From CAIOYC01 sp965277345 (GTDB lineage: Bacteria > Pseudomonadota > Alphaproteobacteria > Caulobacterales > Caulobacteraceae), in contig CBDICI010000003.1 of the NCBI GenBank assembly GCA_965277345.1, positions 62,001 through 126,000 of the forward strand: a stretch of DNA of 64,000 bases, written 5' to 3'. Both the position numbers and the translations under genes were made by a program. Shown one piece after another: positions 61,476-64,000 of the stretch; positions within the stretch are counted from its first letter, which is position 1; the number at the start of each line of letters is the position of its first letter. The notes beneath the pieces are model-generated. The model ran no database searches. It worked only from the letters and a program-made list of their open reading frames with translations, and had not been told where the DNA came from.

Positions 61476-61934
61476 ATGCGCCGCCTCGCCCTGTCCCTCG
61501 CCTGCCTGACCCTGCTCACCGCCTGCGAGACCGCGTCCGGTCCGCCGCTGGGTCCCTCGGTGCGGTCGGTGGAGGCGGGGCGCTACACCGTCACCTATCG
61601 GGGAACCTCGCGCATGTCCCAGCCGGAGGTGCAGGATCGCGCCCTGGTGCAGGCGGCGCAGGTGACGCTGAACAACGGCGGCGACTGGTTCTCCGTCGCC
61701 GGCCGCTCCGGCGGGGTGGCGCCGCCCACCGGGCCGCAATTCAGTTTTGGTATCGGCGGGGCCAGCTTCGGTCGGAACAGCGCCGTCGGCGCCGATGTGG
61801 GCACGACCGTGGGCGGGGAGGCGACCTTCGTCGCCAGCCTGGAAATCCTCATTGGCCATGGCCCCAAGCCCAGCGAGCCGAACGCCTATGACGCGCGCGA
61901 CGTGATCTCGACGGTCGGCGCGCGATTGCATTAG
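61476..61934 (+). CDS. CC0125/CC1285-type lipoprotein
   Basis: 152 residues from ATG 61476. Lipoprotein signal with lipobox LTAC at about 14-17. The mature part begins with a short linker then AGRYTVTYRGTSRMSQPEVQ, DRALVQAAQVTLNNGGDWF, and a glycine-rich stretch (GPQFSFGIGGASFGRNSAVG). This matches a small Caulobacterales family of outer-membrane lipoproteins. Role unknown. Confidence 0.85.
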   Translation: MRRLALSLACLTLLTACETASGPPLGPSVRSVEAGRYTVTYRGTSRMSQPEVQDRALVQAAQVTLNNGGDWFSVAGRSGGVAPPTGPQFSFGIGGASFGRNSAVGADVGTTVGGEATFVASLEILIGHGPKPSEPNAYDARDVISTVGARLH

Positions 61935-61943
61935 CCTGCGAGC

Positions 61944-62312
61944 ATGGCCAATCTCGACACCTTGCGTCGCCTGGCGCTGAAACTGCCGGAGGTGGAGGAC
62001 ACATCCGCCTTAGACGGGCCGATGTTCCGCGTCGCCTGCAAGGGCTTGGTCTGGCCCTATCGCGCCCGCGCGGCGCCCAAGACTCCGCGCGTGATCCAAC
62101 CGGGCAAGGTGGCGATCCGTTGCCCGCTGGAGCGCAAAGAGATGCTGATCGCCGCCGCGCCCGATCGCTTCTTCGACGACGACCACTTCAGCGGCTATCC
62201 CGCCGTCCTGGTCCACCTCGACGCCATCGACGAGGATGAACTGGCGCACCTGCTCTACCAGGCCTGGCGGATGCAGGCCCCGAAGTCGGTGCAGAAGCGG
62301 CATACGTTATAG
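61944..62312 (+). CDS. MmcQ/YjbR family DNA-binding protein
   Basis: 122 residues. Domain pattern LDTLRRLALKLPEVEDTSAL near the start, then MFRVACKGLVWPYR, DHFSGYPAVLVHLDAI and the final helix LAHLLYQAWRMQAPKSV. The CyaY-like fold of this family binds DNA in the few cases studied; cellular role unclear. Starts 9 bp after the lipoprotein gene. Confidence 0.88.
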   Translation: MANLDTLRRLALKLPEVEDTSALDGPMFRVACKGLVWPYRARAAPKTPRVIQPGKVAIRCPLERKEMLIAAAPDRFFDDDHFSGYPAVLVHLDAIDEDELAHLLYQAWRMQAPKSVQKRHTL

Positions 62313-62422
62313 ACTGTCATCCCGGCCAACGAGCGAAGCGCGGCCGAGCCGGGACCAAGGTACCCCGCCAACATCCCATCGGGGTCCCGGATAAGCCCTG
62401 CGCGCTTTCCGGGATGACAGTC
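62312..62422. repeat. Dispersed intergenic repeat with 14-bp inverted ends, copy B
   Basis: Starts GACTGTCATCCCGG (62312-62325) and ends CCGGGATGACAGTC (62409-62422), identical ends to copy A at 17730-17848. The middle differs (GCGAAGCGCGGCC) but shares GGGTCCCGGATAAGC. Sits between convergent genes as a likely two-way terminator. Confidence 0.8.
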
Positions 62423-62429
62423 CAAAGGT

Positions 62430-63569
62430 TCACCCCAAACTGGGGTCGATCAGGTATTTCGCCCCGGTAGCCTTCCTGTTGTACGCCGCCGCCACCTCGG
62501 GCTTGAGCACGTCGCCGAGCGAGAGGGTGTGGCTGTAATGGCTGGCGAAGGTGGTCTTCAGCTCGTCCATCACCCGCTTTCTCATCCGCGCGTTCACCTC
62601 CGGCCCCGCCTTCTGCAGGAAGGGAGTGAGCAGGAAGCCGCCCACACCCCAGGCGAAGCCGAAACTGCCGCGGTTGAGCACCGTAGGGCCCGTATCCAGG
62701 CCGCCATAGATGTAGAGCTGCTTGTAGGTGGTGGAACCATAGCGGCTGTAAGCGCCGGCCCTGGCGCTGGCCGCCGCCTCGATGGCGGTGAGGATTTGCC
62801 CGCCGAGCTTGCCGCCGCCCAGCGCATCGAAGGCGAGGGTGGCGCCGGTCTCGTCCACCGCCGCGATCAGCCTCTGCATGAACTCCGGGTCGGTGGAGTC
62901 CACCACGTGCGTGGCGCCGAGGGCGTGCAGGATCGCCGCCTGCTCGGCGCTTCGCACGATGTTCACCAGCGCCACGCCGTCCTTCAGACAGATCCTGTTC
63001 AGCATCTGGCCGAGGTTGGAGGCGGCGGCGGTGTGGATCAGAGCCGTATGCCCTTCCATCCGCATGGTCTCCACCATGGCCAGCGCCGTCAGCGGGTTGA
63101 CGAAGCAGGAGGCGCCCTCTGCGGCGCTGGCGCCCGGCGGCAAGGCCATGCAGTCCGCCGCCTTGATCCGCCGGTACTGGGTGTACATGCCGCCGCCGAT
63201 CATGGTGACGGTCTGGCCGAGCAGGGCCTTCGCCTCCGGCGCGTCGCCGGCCTTTATCACCACACCCGCGCCCTCATTGCCCACCGGCATGGACTGGCCG
63301 AGCCTCGCGGTCATGGCGCGCATGAAGGCCTGCGGGATGGGGGCGCTGAGGCGGGCCCCGGCGCCCTCACCTTCGGCGGTCATGGCGCTGAGATCGGCGG
63401 CGCCGAACAGCAGGCCGAGGTCGGACGGATTGATCGGCGTGGCCTGCACCTTCACCACCACCTCGCCGGCCTCGGGTTCGGGAACGGGAACCTCCACCAG
63501 AGAGACCTCCAGCCTCCCGGCCTCGGTGGCCAGCGAGCGCAGCTCCAGGCCGGTCTTGAGATCGTTCAT
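62430..63569 (-). CDS. Zinc-binding-type dehydrogenase/NADPH:quinone oxidoreductase-like protein
   Basis: 379 residues from ATG 63569. MDR superfamily: catalytic GroES-like domain with VKVQATPINPSDLGLLFG and PVGNEGAGVVIKAGD, Rossmann domain with ALIHTAAASNLGQMLNRIC and FDALGGGKLGGQIL. No structural zinc cysteine cluster is seen, which favours the quinone oxidoreductase branch over alcohol dehydrogenase. Substrate unknown. Divergent from prfB. Confidence 0.9.
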   Translation of the reverse strand: MNDLKTGLELRSLATEAGRLEVSLVEVPVPEPEAGEVVVKVQATPINPSDLGLLFGAADLSAMTAEGEGAGARLSAPIPQAFMRAMTARLGQSMPVGNEGAGVVIKAGDAPEAKALLGQTVTMIGGGMYTQYRRIKAADCMALPPGASAAEGASCFVNPLTALAMVETMRMEGHTALIHTAAASNLGQMLNRICLKDGVALVNIVRSAEQAAILHALGATHVVDSTDPEFMQRLIAAVDETGATLAFDALGGGKLGGQILTAIEAAASARAGAYSRYGSTTYKQLYIYGGLDTGPTVLNRGSFGFAWGVGGFLLTPFLQKAGPEVNARMRKRVMDELKTTFASHYSHTLSLGDVLKPEVAAAYNRKATGAKYLIDPSLG

Positions 63570-63689
63570 GCGCGTGTTCCTCCGTATTGGGGCGAAGCAG
63601 TGTGCCGCCCGCCCCGGATCGTCAATCCTGCCGTTGCGTCGGCGGGGTCCAGCCGCTATCTCCCGCGCCTTACCTTGAAGGGATTTCCC

Positions 63690-64000
63690 ATGAGAGCGGA
63701 TGTCGTGGCCCTGGCGGCCGACATCGAGCAGTCGATCGCGCTGCTCAGGAGGCGTCTTTGACTGGGAGCCCTCGCTCCGCAAGCTGGACGAACTGAACGC
63801 GCGGGTCGAGGACCCGACGCTGTGGGACCGCCCGGCCGAAGCCCAGGCGCTGAGCCGTGAGCGCTCGCGGCTTGACGCCTCCATCGGGTCGGTAAGAGCG
63901 CTGGAGCGCGAGCGCGCCGACGCCATCGAACTGGCCGAACTGGCCGAGATGGAGGGCGATGCGGGTGTGGGGGACGAGGCGGCCGCCTCGCTCCGCAGCC
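63690..64000 (+). CDS. prfB: Peptide chain release factor 2, 5' part, with programmed frameshift
   Basis: Starts ATG 63690, reads MRADVVALAADIEQSIALLR then RRL and stops at TGA 63759-63761. Slipping +1 at CTT-TGA continues DWEPSLRKLDELNARV, EDPTLWDRPAEAQALSRERS to the window end, the normal RF2 N-terminal helices. RF2 reads UGA and UAA. The gene is cut by the edge, so the SPF and GGQ motifs are not seen. Divergent from the dehydrogenase gene with 120 bp between. Confidence 0.93.
63747..63762 (+). promoter_or_regulatory. RF2 autoregulatory +1 frameshift site
   Basis: AGGAGG (63747-63752) stands three bases before the slippery CTT (63756-63758), followed by TGA-C (63759-63762). This is the same arrangement as in E. 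coli prfB: the internal Shine-Dalgarno pairs with 16S rRNA and slow UGA reading at low RF2 favours the shift. Confidence 0.92.

Overview
The window is GC-rich, densely packed DNA from an alphaproteobacterium, most likely of the Caulobacterales (Phenylobacterium/Caulobacter group). This rests on a complete hopanoid locus of the hpn type, a PleC-like histidine kinase next to pepN, a CC0125-type small lipoprotein, a 'vgr-related' protein, short GIY-YIG genes, GC-rich palindromic intergenic repeats and heavy use of GTG/TTG starts. No rRNA, tRNA, CRISPR array or prophage was seen.

Layout. 1-1807: start of a TetR regulator, a 48-residue membrane protein, an AlkA-type glycosylase and an HNH protein. 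1815-17197: the hopanoid locus. One arm (hpnI-hpnJ-hpnK-hpnL, minus strand) builds the sugar/cyclitol head group. The divergent arm (mlaA-like, hpnA, hpnB, hpnC, hpnD, hpnE, shc, hpnG, mostly joined by 4-bp stop/start overlaps) makes squalene from farnesyl diphosphate, cyclises it to hopene and trims the adenosyl side chain. hpnH and ispH face it from the other end; IspH supplies the isoprenoid precursor. 17423-26924: a small unknown protein, prfA, a 375-bp GIY-YIG element with terminal inverted repeats beside a broken hicB, PAP2, BrkB, a small lipoprotein, pirin, a repeat-rich peptidoglycan-binding protein, an amidohydrolase and TonB. 27034-32215: a two-domain aspartyl protease, a TonB-dependent receptor and two unknown genes, with inverted copies of one intergenic repeat at the two sides. 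32480-45419: secA and a housekeeping run (parvulin lipoprotein, argJ, mutT, a methyltransferase, comF, grxC, nitrilase, DUF1178, ubiG, lysC). A stand-alone colicin-E5-like ribonuclease gene and an overlapping partner gene lie between argJ and mutT. 46098-51722: a Phd/VapC toxin-antitoxin pair, glnE, an EF-hand protein and an ECF sigma/anti-sigma/periplasmic sensor trio like CnrHYX. 51723-52900: an AT-rich island with one unknown membrane protein. 53018-64000: a PleC-like kinase, pepN, two acyl-CoA dehydrogenases, small genes, a quinone-oxidoreductase-like dehydrogenase and the start of prfB with its programmed frameshift.

The two strongest leads for undescribed biology are the colicin-E5-like ribonuclease with its overlapping partner (37764-38235) and the GIY-YIG gene packed between near-perfect 33-bp inverted repeats that each fold as a REP-like hairpin (19018-19392). 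All functions are read from sequence by family recognition; no search was run.
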